54,606 nt of DNA from CAZLQR01 sp964366455 (GCA_964366455.1 CAYISZ010000004.1:1-54606); one strand, 5' to 3'; positions 38,266-46,434 are shown, counted from the first letter of the stretch. The notes: a model not told the origin generated them from the letters alone. Numbers and translations: made by a program.

Positions 38266-40509
38266 TTAACGAATTCGTAGATTCTTGATTTTACAAAGCA
38301 ATCTTCTTTTGATGCTGAAAAAGTTTCTCCTTAACTTTTCACAACTTCTGGTGCTTATTTGGGGCTTAACCACTTTCGCATCGTATTTTATTACATATTT
38401 ATCTTCCTCGCTCACGTTGCTTTCTACAATTGTTCCTGTGAACTGTTCCCAGACATCATTTTTCTGTGCTATCTGTGCAACTGTAACTGTGTAGTCTCCT
38501 GGGGAGAGTTTCTTCACGCTAAGTGAATATGTACCGGTCTGAGCGTTTGGAATGAATATAAGACCATCTTCCGCAAAATAAACTTGTGAACCAATCTGAA
38601 CTGATGCTTCAATAGGGGATTGAATGGCAACTATCAATGCATTAGCTATTTGGGTAGGGGAGCCCTCTACCAACTTATTTTCATCAAAGTTCAGTGCAAG
38701 GCTTTTCAAAACTTTACGAATAGCGGTTTTTGTGTAAATTAGCTCGCCATGATCCAACTGAAGTTCCTGTGCATCATTACCGAATACTGAACTTACAGTA
38801 GGCACTAAATAGTCACCAGGACCTTTGAGTATGCTAAAAGGTCTGCCATCAACGTAGTCCCCACTAAATTTATCTATAAAAGCTCTGTCAACTACCCTAT
38901 ATCCAATCGGACTACTTGTTGATGACTTATTACCGTAGAGAATTGTTAACCGATCCGATATAGGACCAAAATTTTCATAAGTTTTCAAAAGATTGTTTTG
39001 TATCGTCAACGAGCTTAACGACTTGTAGCTGCCTTTTATACTCTTCAGAAACGGGTACGTAGGAAACAAGTCGTAGAGCGACGGTATGACTGTTTGAACA
39101 GTTTTTCTATCACTATTAAAATTCCTGCGATTCAAATTGATTAGTAACTTAGTTCCGAGCCATAAAAATGTATCATCCTTTTGAACTTCACCAGCGGCCA
39201 ATGGTTGATAGACCTGTACCACTCCACGGTGAGGTGAGCCCGCTGTAACGACTTTTGAAAAATTGTCGCTTGAGTATTTTTGAGCATAAATTCTACTTAC
39301 AACACCACCCATTGAATGCCCAACTAAATTTACGGGGGTAGTTGGATTTTGACTCCAAATTTTTGTCTGGAGAAAAACTCGTAGTTCGTCTGCAGTAGTA
39401 CTTATCGGCTTTCTCCAATCGTAAGGAAAGACGATGAAGTCTGTGTCAGCCTTTAGTCCCAAATTTTCAAGTGTCTGTATCAGCGCTTTATATTCTTGAA
39501 TATACTTAGGTATTTTCCAGTCTGCTTGGGTTACGGTCTTGTTGTACAGTACTGCGTCCTGATTCCAAGAAGCGAAAAAGCCCGGAACCAGCACGATTTT
39601 TGGCCGCTTCATCTCTTCTGTGGCCTTGTTCAATTTCCAGGCTTCTGTTGTTCCAGGACCCCGAGCGGTATAGTAAAGCTCTCTTGTGGATGCTCCGTTT
39701 ACTAGAGAGGGCGCGATGATTTGAGATTGATCGTAGGGTCTATCTTTAGCTACGATAGTTTTGCGGTTAGACCAAACAGAATTACAACCAAGGGCTCCAG
39801 TAGTCTCGACTTCTTCGATACCATTATTTGAGTGAAATAGTAAGTGCTTTGTGCCGGTATCATCAACGTAAAGTTGTGAGTTACCGATTGTACTACCGCT
39901 AATAATTGGATTATTGCTACAAGGTGTAAAATTCACTCCGTCAGTAGACTGCGCCATTCCTAGATTAAAACCTGTTCCATTTGTGCCGCAGTAAAATAAA
40001 AAGTAAGCGCTACCATCAAGTAATACATAAGGACAAGATAGTTTTTGAGAATTCCACGGTTGTCTTGGCAGATTGATTAGTTGAGGAGTAGAAAAATTTG
40101 AGCCATTTGCAACAGCTCGTTTTAATTTTATATTCTGTCCCGATCCTTCCGCGGATTCGGAAATGTAGTAAATGTAATTTGTTCCATTTTGTACAAATAA
40201 CGATGGATCGTGATTGTCGCCTGTGTCATTTACCGTAACAAAGGTCGAGGTAGGCCAATTAATGCCGTCAACCGAAGTTGAGTATCCTAATTTTAGATTA
40301 GAGCCATTATGACCCGTAAACCACATCTTGTAGTCGTTATTCTGCTTACTAATAGTCGTCTGGAGCAAGAAGAAGTTAGCTCTGAGAGGATTCTGAGAGT
40401 CTTTTACGAAGTTTATTGAAGTCGCTTTAACTACAAATGGAGATACAAACCCGAAGAAAACAAAACTAAGAATTAGTACAAGTGCCTTAGAAATGAATGA
40501 CTTGAGCAT
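38266..40509 (-). CDS. Secreted beta-propeller / LCAT-like lipase-acyltransferase
   Basis: 747 residues. An N-terminal signal peptide (about 1-28, basic then hydrophobic, ending VKATS) directs export. Residues ~30-290 contain GH43/32-like five-bladed propeller repeats: YKMWFTG, LGYSTSVDGINW, YYISESAEGSG, YFLFYCGTNGTG, STDGVNF. Residues ~300-620 are an alpha/beta hydrolase of the lecithin:cholesterol acyltransferase type with FPYDWRKP, nucleophile GHSMGG, a late Asp in GPGDYLVPT and His in LDHGEL. A small beta domain and a Lys/Arg-rich Cys-containing tail follow. Expected to act on lipids or glycolipids outside the cell; substrate unknown. The two-domain combination is unfamiliar to me. Confidence 0.82.
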   Translation of the reverse strand: MLKSFISKALVLILSFVFFGFVSPFVVKATSINFVKDSQNPLRANFFLLQTTISKQNNDYKMWFTGHNGSNLKLGYSTSVDGINWPTSTFVTVNDTGDNHDPSLFVQNGTNYIYYISESAEGSGQNIKLKRAVANGSNFSTPQLINLPRQPWNSQKLSCPYVLLDGSAYFLFYCGTNGTGFNLGMAQSTDGVNFTPCSNNPIISGSTIGNSQLYVDDTGTKHLLFHSNNGIEEVETTGALGCNSVWSNRKTIVAKDRPYDQSQIIAPSLVNGASTRELYYTARGPGTTEAWKLNKATEEMKRPKIVLVPGFFASWNQDAVLYNKTVTQADWKIPKYIQEYKALIQTLENLGLKADTDFIVFPYDWRKPISTTADELRVFLQTKIWSQNPTTPVNLVGHSMGGVVSRIYAQKYSSDNFSKVVTAGSPHRGVVQVYQPLAAGEVQKDDTFLWLGTKLLINLNRRNFNSDRKTVQTVIPSLYDLFPTYPFLKSIKGSYKSLSSLTIQNNLLKTYENFGPISDRLTILYGNKSSTSSPIGYRVVDRAFIDKFSGDYVDGRPFSILKGPGDYLVPTVSSVFGNDAQELQLDHGELIYTKTAIRKVLKSLALNFDENKLVEGSPTQIANALIVAIQSPIEASVQIGSQVYFAEDGLIFIPNAQTGTYSLSVKKLSPGDYTVTVAQIAQKNDVWEQFTGTIVESNVSEEDKYVIKYDAKVVKPQISTRSCEKLRRNFFSIKRRLLCKIKNLRIR

Positions 40510-40653
40510 ATAGCCATATAATCATGTGCCAAATTATTTGTCAGTCGCATATATGCTACAAAACCGCCGCTTTAGAGTATTAGAAAGGCAAAAAAATCTT
40601 CAATTACCACCTACATATCGCACATAGAGGTACAGGAATCTGAAATTCTGAAG

Positions 40654-40659
40654 TATAAT
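40654..40659 (+). promoter_or_regulatory. -10 box of tRNA-Lys
   Basis: Perfect TATAAT about 36 bp before the tRNA-Lys 5' end, giving a short 5' extension removed by RNase P. No convincing -35. The rest of the 185-bp spacer between the lipase gene and the tRNA shows nothing else clear. Confidence 0.5.
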
Positions 40660-40694
40660 AGGAGATTAAAGGGTTTACCCCGCGCAAAAGCAAA

Positions 40695-40770
40695 GGGCCC
40701 GTAGCTCAACTGGTAGAGCAGTTCCCTCTTAAGGAATTGGTTCAGGGTTCGAGTCCCTGCGGGCTCACCA
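40695..40770 (+). tRNA. tRNA-Lys (anticodon CTT), CCA encoded
   Basis: Complete cloverleaf: acceptor GGGCCCG with CGGGCTC (one G-U), D-arm GCTC/GAGC, anticodon stem GTTCC/GGAAT with loop CTCTTAA (anticodon CTT), T-arm CAGGG TTCGAGT CCCTG, discriminator A, then encoded CCA at 40768-40770. Unlike tRNA-Val and tRNA-Thr in this window, the CCA is in the gene, and it forms part of the terminator stem. Confidence 0.95.
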
Positions 40771-40787
40771 CGTTCAGTTAACATGAA
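40762..40787 (+). repeat. 26-bp direct repeat, copy 1 (tRNA-Lys 3' end)
   Basis: Runs from GGCTCACCA of the tRNA through CGTTCAGTTAACATGAA. An identical 26 bp lies at 41483-41508, 721 bp away, bracketing a single leftward membrane-protein gene. Layout resembles the attL/attR duplication left by integration at a tRNA 3' end. Confidence 0.8.
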
Positions 40788-40805
40788 CGTGGCTCACATT
40801 TTTTT
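40768..40805 (+). terminator. Terminator of tRNA-Lys
   Basis: Perfect 9-bp stem CCACGTTCA / TGAACGTGG with loop GTTAACA, then five bases and a run of seven T (40799-40805). The stem begins with the tRNA's CCA. The T run also encodes the C-terminal Lys codons of the convergent gene. Confidence 0.6.
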
Positions 40806-41381
40806 GTGTTTTAAGTAAGCTTTGTAGGATATTAAAAGGGTCCAGTACTGACAAAGTAGCCCTGCTACTATCTCAAGCATTAAAACGTATGGGGTTTTCT
40901 CCAGTTCCCTCACTAAAAAGGAAAGTATTGCAGTTACAGCAATGATAAATATAGATATTTTTTTAAGATTAGAATCCTTATTCTTCTTATAAAGTAAATA
41001 AACTCCCGATAAAAAGGTTATCGCAAAGAACCGAGCAATCGAATCGTGAATTAACTTATTAAATTCATTTGACGGCTCGTAAGTGGTTACAGCTAAAGTT
41101 GCAAAGCTAGCCATAGACAAAAAGAAAACCGTGACTGGAGTTTTGTAGTGCTTACTTAAATGCCACTTAACAAATATAAAGAAGCTTAAAGGAGCTATAA
41201 GGTAGCAGACCATATAAATAGCTCTTGTTTCAGGTAGGGTAGAGAAGAAGCTAAGCGGATAGGAACCGTTAAAATATATTGGAGCACGGAAGTAGAATAA
41301 CAAAATAGCAGACCACTCAAAAAGAACTGCAATAAAACCGCCGAACACTGCAAACTTTTCAATAAGTGATTTTGCTTTCAC
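40794..41381 (-). CDS. Small polytopic membrane protein of unknown function
   Basis: 195 residues with about six hydrophobic helices and a short basic C-terminus (YLKHKKM). Overall it resembles DUF998-type membrane proteins, but I am not sure of the family. GTG start at 41381 coincides with the predicted start of transcription. The gene lies between two copies of a 26-bp repeat derived from tRNA-Lys, so it may have been brought in as a small cassette; no integrase is present. Confidence 0.7.
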   Translation of the reverse strand: MKAKSLIEKFAVFGGFIAVLFEWSAILLFYFRAPIYFNGSYPLSFFSTLPETRAIYMVCYLIAPLSFFIFVKWHLSKHYKTPVTVFFLSMASFATLAVTTYEPSNEFNKLIHDSIARFFAITFLSGVYLLYKKNKDSNLKKISIFIIAVTAILSFLVRELEKTPYVLMLEIVAGLLCQYWTLLISYKAYLKHKKM

Positions 41382-41387
41382 TTAGAA

Positions 41388-41393
41388 AGTATA
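41388..41393 (-). promoter_or_regulatory. -10 box of the 41381 gene
   Basis: Minus-strand TATACT with the context GCTATACT ends 6 bp before the GTG at 41381, so the message should be leaderless even with a GTG start. Confidence 0.5.
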
Positions 41394-41482
41394 GCATTTA
41401 GTATAAACAGACTAAAATTGCTGAAAAGTTTTACAAACCTTGCTAAAATAGTCTTGCCAAGTGTTCCATCCTGAAATCTCCA

Positions 41483-41508
41483 GGCTCACCACGTTCAGTT
41501 AACATGAA
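41483..41508 (+). repeat. 26-bp direct repeat, copy 2
   Basis: Identical to 40762-40787, then diverges by one base (T for C) before GTGG. The hairpin CCACGTTCA / TGAATGTGG is still possible with one G-U pair. No complete tRNA precedes it, so similarity begins inside the acceptor stem. The remaining ~190 bp of this spacer hold only promoters. Confidence 0.8.
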
Positions 41509-41569
41509 TGTGGTGCACTCTTTATATTTCTCAAAATCTTCTACGGGCTACTATGACAGTCTGATTTGA

Positions 41570-41575
41570 TATAAT
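41570..41575 (+). promoter_or_regulatory. -10 box of the 41581 gene
   Basis: Perfect TATAAT ending 5 bp before the ATG at 41581; the message should start at or within a base of the ATG. Confidence 0.6.
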
Positions 41576-41580
41576 TGGGA

Positions 41581-42312
41581 ATGGTAAGGGAAAATGAAGG
41601 CAGAACGCCCGTGGTGGATTTACTTCGTGAACGGGAGGCAACAAAGCTATCGGCTTTTTTTGGTGAGACAGTTGTGGTTCCCCGTGCCCCACAACTCCTC
41701 TGGAAAACACTAGAAACCTTAAAGTCAAAGCGAATCACAATTTTTTCGCCACATTACTTACCTGCGAAGAAATTTGAGGAAAAGAGCGAGTACCCTGGTT
41801 GGCATACGAGACCACAAGAGTGGTTTTGGGAGCAGATTGAAGAAGGAGAATTAAGCGCCGACTCTGCTAATCTTCCTGGAGTTTGGGTTCTAGTAGACCA
41901 CTCAGTGCTTCAACGGGATCCTTTTGGGAATATACTAGGCAAATTATTTGAAAGACGATATAGAAAATCAGAATTTCCGACGCTTGATCATTGGGACCCA
42001 AGACTAAACATATCGGCTCACGATCTTGATAGGATGGTATTTCCTGCGTTACGAAGTCGATTCGAACTTGAAGGTGATAAAGTGGAAGTGAGATCTCCAA
42101 GAGCGATAGAGTTTAATTTCTTAGGTAACCTACACCATCCTGAATTTGCAAATTCACCTCATTCGATATGGCTTGAGGACCCACATTTATCTGGAAGCCG
42201 TTTAGTTAGCGGCAACGCGAATAGAGGAGGACTAACCGGAATCGATTGGCGACGTCCAGATCTGAGGTATGATGTCGTAGGATTTCGTCCTATGATAGTA
42301 TTTGCGCGATAA
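41581..42312 (+). CDS. Unknown protein with possible FGE/C-type-lectin-like C-terminus
   Basis: 243 residues, no signal or membrane segment. ATG 41581 is chosen because the upstream in-frame TTG at 41575 is inside the -10 box. Aromatic residues are frequent (GWHTRPQEWFWEQ). The end, GSRLVSGNANRGG followed by W, P and VGFRPMIVF, resembles the closing strands of FGE-sulfatase/C-type-lectin folds, but this is a weak visual match. Independent single-gene unit between a putative insertion and the GNAT-glmS-yvcK block. Function unknown. Confidence 0.68.
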   Translation: MVRENEGRTPVVDLLREREATKLSAFFGETVVVPRAPQLLWKTLETLKSKRITIFSPHYLPAKKFEEKSEYPGWHTRPQEWFWEQIEEGELSADSANLPGVWVLVDHSVLQRDPFGNILGKLFERRYRKSEFPTLDHWDPRLNISAHDLDRMVFPALRSRFELEGDKVEVRSPRAIEFNFLGNLHHPEFANSPHSIWLEDPHLSGSRLVSGNANRGGLTGIDWRRPDLRYDVVGFRPMIVFAR

Positions 42313-42320
42313 TTTTTGAG

Positions 42321-42326
42321 TAAAAT
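42321..42326 (+). promoter_or_regulatory. -10 box of the GNAT gene
   Basis: TAAAAT ending 6 bp before the ATG at 42333; again close to leaderless. May also serve glmS, which starts 6 bp after the GNAT stop. Confidence 0.4.
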
Positions 42327-42332
42327 AGAGGA

Positions 42333-42821
42333 ATGGACAAGGCAGATTTGAGAATTGAGACGATTTTATCCGAGTATCAGATTAAAGAGTTAATACATCA
42401 TTCGACAAATGATGCTGAAGTAGTGAAATTTACTTCTGATTCGAAAAGATTTAAGGACAGGCAGACATTTAATTCGTGGCTGCAGGAAAAACCCTCTCTT
42501 TATGTACTTGCTAACGATTCCGGCAAATTACTCGGACTAGCGTGGGTTCAAAAGATGTCTAATAAGTTAGTACAAAGTGAGTTTGACACAACGGCAGCAA
42601 TAAGACTTTATGGAGAAGCTAGAGGAAAAGGCCTTTCACGCTGGTTTTTAGATGTAGCACTAAAAAGATACGGTGACGCAAATTATTGGTTAAGGACCTC
42701 AAGCGATAACGTTAGCGCTATAAAAACATATGAGGGACTCGGATTCAAAATTGCGAGTGCACCTGACGACGAGAATAAGATTATTCTAACAAGACATTCT
42801 GGCTACATTTCGATACAATAA
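42333..42821 (+). CDS. GNAT-family N-acetyltransferase
   Basis: 162 residues. Acetyl-CoA-binding motif A is GEARGKGLSRWFLDVAL (about 93-109, the R/Q-x-x-G-x-G/A pattern), and motif B includes NVSAIKTYEGLGFK (about 133-146). Substrate is unknown. It lies 6 bp before glmS, so a role in amino sugar or cell wall metabolism is possible, but nothing in the sequence shows it. Confidence 0.82.
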   Translation: MDKADLRIETILSEYQIKELIHHSTNDAEVVKFTSDSKRFKDRQTFNSWLQEKPSLYVLANDSGKLLGLAWVQKMSNKLVQSEFDTTAAIRLYGEARGKGLSRWFLDVALKRYGDANYWLRTSSDNVSAIKTYEGLGFKIASAPDDENKIILTRHSGYISIQ

Positions 42822-42827
42822 GCAGAT

Positions 42828-44597
42828 ATGTGCGGAATATTTGGCTACGTGGGACGCGAGCAAAGTACTGCTCAGATGATTCTCGACGGACTCAAAACTC
42901 TAGAGTACCGCGGTTACGACTCCTGGGGGATAAGCGTCAAACACCATAAAAAAATTACCTCTGAAAAGCACGTAGGTAAAATTGGTGACGCCTCAACTAA
43001 TCTTTCTCCAAGCTCACTCGGAATAGGTCACACACGATGGGCTACTCATGGAGGGGTAACTGTAACTAACGCACACCCACACACTAATAAAGACAGAACC
43101 ATTGCAGTTGTTCATAACGGAATAATCGAAAATTTTCTTGAGTTAAAAAAGTTTCTTCTCAAAAACGGTTACGACTTTGTAACAGAAACTGACACAGAAG
43201 TAATTCCTCACATGATTGACTTCGAACTTAAAAAAGGGAATGGTTTTGCTACCTCAGTTCGGAATACCTTCAACAAGTTAACTGGACTCAATGCCATTGT
43301 AGTCATGTACACATTATCTAAGGAAATTGTCTGTGTCAAAAATGGATCTCCCCTAGTCGTTGGGAAAGGAAAAGACGAGTACTACATTGCCTCCGATGCC
43401 GTGGGAATTTTGAAATACACAAGAAATCTGTACTTTTTAGAAGACGGAGAATTGGCGATACTATCTGCCAAAACATCACAAATTTTAAAGTTACCTAAAG
43501 GCACTAAAAAATCTTTCAAGTTTGAAAAAATCAACTGGAAGATCGAGAGCGCCTCACTTGGATCTTACCCACATTTTTTAATCAAGGAAATTAACGAGCA
43601 ACCTCAGGTTATTCTGAACATTGCTACGCTCTATCACAAACCAATTTCTGCGCTAGCAAGATTAATAAAAAATGCGAATGGAACTTTTTTTCTTGGATGT
43701 GGAACAGCATCATACGCTGCTTTGGCAGGTACATATTTATTTTCAAGAATCGCCAAACATCATGTAAATTTCGGGATTGGATCAGAATTTGGATATCTGG
43801 AAGACTACCTTACTAAAAAATCTTTGATCGTTCCTATTTCACAAAGTGGAGAGACAATTGACGTAGTACAGCCAATTCAAAACGCTATTAAAAAAGGTGC
43901 CAAGACAGCAGTTATTACAAATGTTCTTGGTTCTACTTTGTACCGAATCTGCGATTTTAGACTTCTCCTGAATGCGGGACCAGAAAAAGCTGTTATTTCA
44001 ACCAAGGCTTTTACAGCAATGATTTCAGTACTGATTTATACAGCGTCTACTCTAGCGGGAAAACAAAAAGACGGGAGAAAGTCTCTTGAAAAAGCAGCTG
44101 CAGGAATTAAAAAATTATTAACCTCATCTTACAAATTAAAACTTGTAAAACTTGCAAAAAATCTTGCCAGAAAAGAGCATATGTACGTTCTTGGACGAGG
44201 TCTCTCATACCCGGCAGCACTAGAGTTTGCTCTTAAAATGAAAGAGACGAGCTATGTTCATGCTGAAGGATTTGCTGGAGGTGAGTTAAAACACGGGGTA
44301 ATAGCTCTGATAGAAAAAGGAACACCAGTTGTGGTACTAGCTCCACTTGATGAGACCTATGATGAAATTATTTCCAATGCACAGGAGGTGAGTGCACGGG
44401 GAGGCTATATAATTGGAGTTAGTCCTAAGCCACATCCAGTTTTTGATAACTATTTTAATGTCGACGATGTAGGCGACGCAACGCTCATACTAGAGATTGT
44501 TGTTGCGCAACTTCTTGCTTATTACACAGCGTTGGCAAAAGGCCTTAAAGATCCAGACAAACCTAGAAATTTAGCGAAATCGGTGACGGTAAAATAG
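42828..44597 (+). CDS. glmS: Glutamine--fructose-6-phosphate aminotransferase
   Basis: First step of UDP-GlcNAc synthesis: makes glucosamine-6-phosphate from fructose-6-phosphate and glutamine. 589 residues: N-terminal nucleophile Cys2 (MCGIFGYVG), HTRWATHG, NGIIENF; then two SIS sugar-isomerase domains (GCGTASYAAL; QSGETIDV; RGLSYPAALE) and the normal C-terminus NLAKSVTVK. The second amino acid Cys fixes the start at 42828. Stop codon lies in a 9-bp repeat array ahead of yvcK. Confidence 0.97.
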   Translation: MCGIFGYVGREQSTAQMILDGLKTLEYRGYDSWGISVKHHKKITSEKHVGKIGDASTNLSPSSLGIGHTRWATHGGVTVTNAHPHTNKDRTIAVVHNGIIENFLELKKFLLKNGYDFVTETDTEVIPHMIDFELKKGNGFATSVRNTFNKLTGLNAIVVMYTLSKEIVCVKNGSPLVVGKGKDEYYIASDAVGILKYTRNLYFLEDGELAILSAKTSQILKLPKGTKKSFKFEKINWKIESASLGSYPHFLIKEINEQPQVILNIATLYHKPISALARLIKNANGTFFLGCGTASYAALAGTYLFSRIAKHHVNFGIGSEFGYLEDYLTKKSLIVPISQSGETIDVVQPIQNAIKKGAKTAVITNVLGSTLYRICDFRLLLNAGPEKAVISTKAFTAMISVLIYTASTLAGKQKDGRKSLEKAAAGIKKLLTSSYKLKLVKLAKNLARKEHMYVLGRGLSYPAALEFALKMKETSYVHAEGFAGGELKHGVIALIEKGTPVVVLAPLDETYDEIISNAQEVSARGGYIIGVSPKPHPVFDNYFNVDDVGDATLILEIVVAQLLAYYTALAKGLKDPDKPRNLAKSVTVK

Positions 44598-44631
44598 TCC
44601 ATAAAGTCCATAAGGTCTATAAAGTCTAAAA
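44596..44631 (+). repeat. Nonamer array at the glmS-yvcK junction
   Basis: AGTCCATAA, AGTCCATAA, GGTCTATAA, AGTCTAAAA: four 9-bp units starting inside the glmS stop codon. The same unit forms an in-frame array inside a glycosyltransferase gene at 51457. Confidence 0.8.
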
Positions 44632-44645
44632 ATAAGCAAACACAT

Positions 44646-45617
44646 ATGAAAAAGAAGATTGTAGTTTTAGGTGGTGGGACTGGAAGCTTCATTACGCTTT
44701 CGGGGCTTAAAAAATACCCATACGATCTTAGCGCCATTGTTACAATGATGGATGACGGAGGGTCAACCGGAAAGCTTAGAGACCAATTAGGTGTACTTCC
44801 ACCAGGTGATTTAAGACAATGCCTAATAGCTCTTTCAGATGCTCCAGATATTTGGAGAAAACTATTTAATTATCGCTTTGAAACAGGTGATCTTGAAGGA
44901 CACAGTTTCGGTAATATATTGCTTTCTGCCTTAGAGAAAGTAACAGACTCATACGACGAAGTAGTAGACGAGGCTCATCGTATTATGGCAGTGCAAGGGA
45001 AAGTTATTCCGGTCACACACGACAAATCTAGAATTCATGTGGAATATAATTCTGGAAGAATTATTGAAGGCGAAAAATTTCTTGATAAAAAAAGCGCAGA
45101 TGGAGATAGAATAAAGAAAATTTCTCTTGAACCAAAAGCCACACTGAATCCAAAAGTAATAGATGCAATTTCAAATGCTGATTTTATTATAGTTGGCCCA
45201 GGCGACTTATATTCAAGCATTATCTCAATATCGTTGGTTGATGGATTTAAGGAAGTTTTTAAATCTGCTAAGGCTAAAATCATATTTGTTATGAATTTAA
45301 TGACTAAATCTTCCCAAACACCAAATTACTCTTCACAAGACCATATAGATGATTTTTCTAATTTTTTTGGGAGGCAACCAGACTTCGCAATCACTAATTC
45401 TGAACAAATTCCATTTGAGGTAGTTGAGTATTACAAAAATGAAAGTAATGACATAGTGGTTAGCGGTAAAGTCTTGAAGGTAAAAGAAATTAGAAAACCT
45501 ATTTTATCGCCCTTGCTGAATATTAAAAAATCATCGCTAGATCAGCCTTTCGCACATAGCGTAATTAGACACGATGTAGATAAAGTTGCTAAGGCGATCG
45601 TGGAGGTAATGGAGTAA
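44646..45617 (+). CDS. yvcK: YvcK/GlmR-type UDP-sugar-binding regulator
   Basis: CofD-like Rossmann-fold protein, 323 residues: GGGTGSF (about 9-15), MDDGGSTGKLRDQLG and PPGDLRQCLIAL are invariant in the YvcK family (also called gluconeogenesis factor). B. subtilis YvcK/GlmR binds UDP-GlcNAc and stimulates GlmS, which makes its placement directly after glmS telling. Family motifs argue against a CofD F420 enzyme. Its last 29 bp overlap the convergent surface-protein gene. Confidence 0.92.
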   Translation: MKKKIVVLGGGTGSFITLSGLKKYPYDLSAIVTMMDDGGSTGKLRDQLGVLPPGDLRQCLIALSDAPDIWRKLFNYRFETGDLEGHSFGNILLSALEKVTDSYDEVVDEAHRIMAVQGKVIPVTHDKSRIHVEYNSGRIIEGEKFLDKKSADGDRIKKISLEPKATLNPKVIDAISNADFIIVGPGDLYSSIISISLVDGFKEVFKSAKAKIIFVMNLMTKSSQTPNYSSQDHIDDFSNFFGRQPDFAITNSEQIPFEVVEYYKNESNDIVVSGKVLKVKEIRKPILSPLLNIKKSSLDQPFAHSVIRHDVDKVAKAIVEVME

Positions 45618-46404
45618 AATTTTTTTTATGTGTGGCCTTCTTGGATTCGGACTTTATAATTCCCTTCTGAACTAGAATCATATAGACAGTCCAAACTAAA
45701 AGCACTACGGCGGCAGTTAAGAAAATCAAAGTACTCAATAGGTCCTTATCTCCTGATGAGTCTATATCTTGAGTAGCCGTACCTAAAGTTTGGCCATTAT
45801 CTGTACCCAATCCTGTTTCCAAAACATCTTTTTCATCAACCAATCCTCCTCCACCAAAACCGCTTGCCTGAGAACCTGCAGTTTGCTTGCTTGTAGTCTT
45901 TGGAGTGGGGGTTGCGGTTGATGTAGGTGCATTCGTAGAGGCTGTAGAGGACGTGGGAGCTGGAGAGTCAGCTGGAGGAGCGTTTGTGGGTGAAACCGGA
46001 GCTGGTGTATTAACTATTGGGGTGGGAGATGAATTAAAAATAAGACTTGTCTCCGATGACTGGTCCGCATAATCCAAGGAGTAAGCATATATTTTAACTA
46101 CACCGCTCGTTGTGGCAGTACAAGTCGCATAAATATATCCGTCTGCATCTGTGTGATATTCTCCACCTTGAACATTACAGGAATCACCATCTCTTGCATT
46201 AGATATTCTAATTTCCACACCCTCCTCAATCGAGGGGGAAGGATCAGACTCACTAATTGCGAGCTTAGCCTTTACGTTCAAGCCTGGATTTCCAGTATTT
46301 CCTGTAAATGTTGGATTAGGTTCAATAGTAAATCTATTACTTACGTCTGCGAATACTTGAGCTGGAGAAAAAATTAACCAAAAAAATAACAAAGCAGTTA
46401 GCAT
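45589..46404 (-). CDS. Secreted, membrane-anchored Ig-like surface protein
   Basis: 271 residues: signal peptide (about 1-19, ending VFA-D), a single Ig/Big-like beta domain (about 22-127, two Cys that could form a disulfide), a Pro/Thr/Ser/Ala-rich stalk (about 128-175), a Gly-rich stretch, then a transmembrane helix (about 222-247) and a Lys-rich cytoplasmic tail. The layout fits a protein displayed on the surface on a flexible stalk. Transcription is predicted to start at the ATG. It overlaps yvcK by 29 bp. Ligand unknown. Confidence 0.78.
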   Translation of the reverse strand: MLTALLFFWLIFSPAQVFADVSNRFTIEPNPTFTGNTGNPGLNVKAKLAISESDPSPSIEEGVEIRISNARDGDSCNVQGGEYHTDADGYIYATCTATTSGVVKIYAYSLDYADQSSETSLIFNSSPTPIVNTPAPVSPTNAPPADSPAPTSSTASTNAPTSTATPTPKTTSKQTAGSQASGFGGGGLVDEKDVLETGLGTDNGQTLGTATQDIDSSGDKDLLSTLIFLTAAVVLLVWTVYMILVQKGIIKSESKKATHKKNFTPLPPRSP

Positions 46405-46410
46405 CTCATC

Positions 46411-46416
46411 ATTATA
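46411..46416 (-). promoter_or_regulatory. -10 box of the 46404 gene
   Basis: Minus-strand TATAAT (ATTATA on plus) placed so that +1 is the A of the ATG at 46404: a clear leaderless configuration. Confidence 0.6.
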
Positions 46417-46434
46417 ACAAGGTCAAAACTGAGT

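Noticed and set aside
41382..41482. Second, decayed tRNA upstream of the 26-bp repeat copy
   Set aside because: No D-arm, anticodon arm or T-arm can be drawn; similarity to tRNA-Lys begins only in the last acceptor bases.
41581..42312. Diversity-generating retroelement
   Set aside because: No reverse transcriptase or template repeat in the window; only a vague C-terminal resemblance to typical target proteins.
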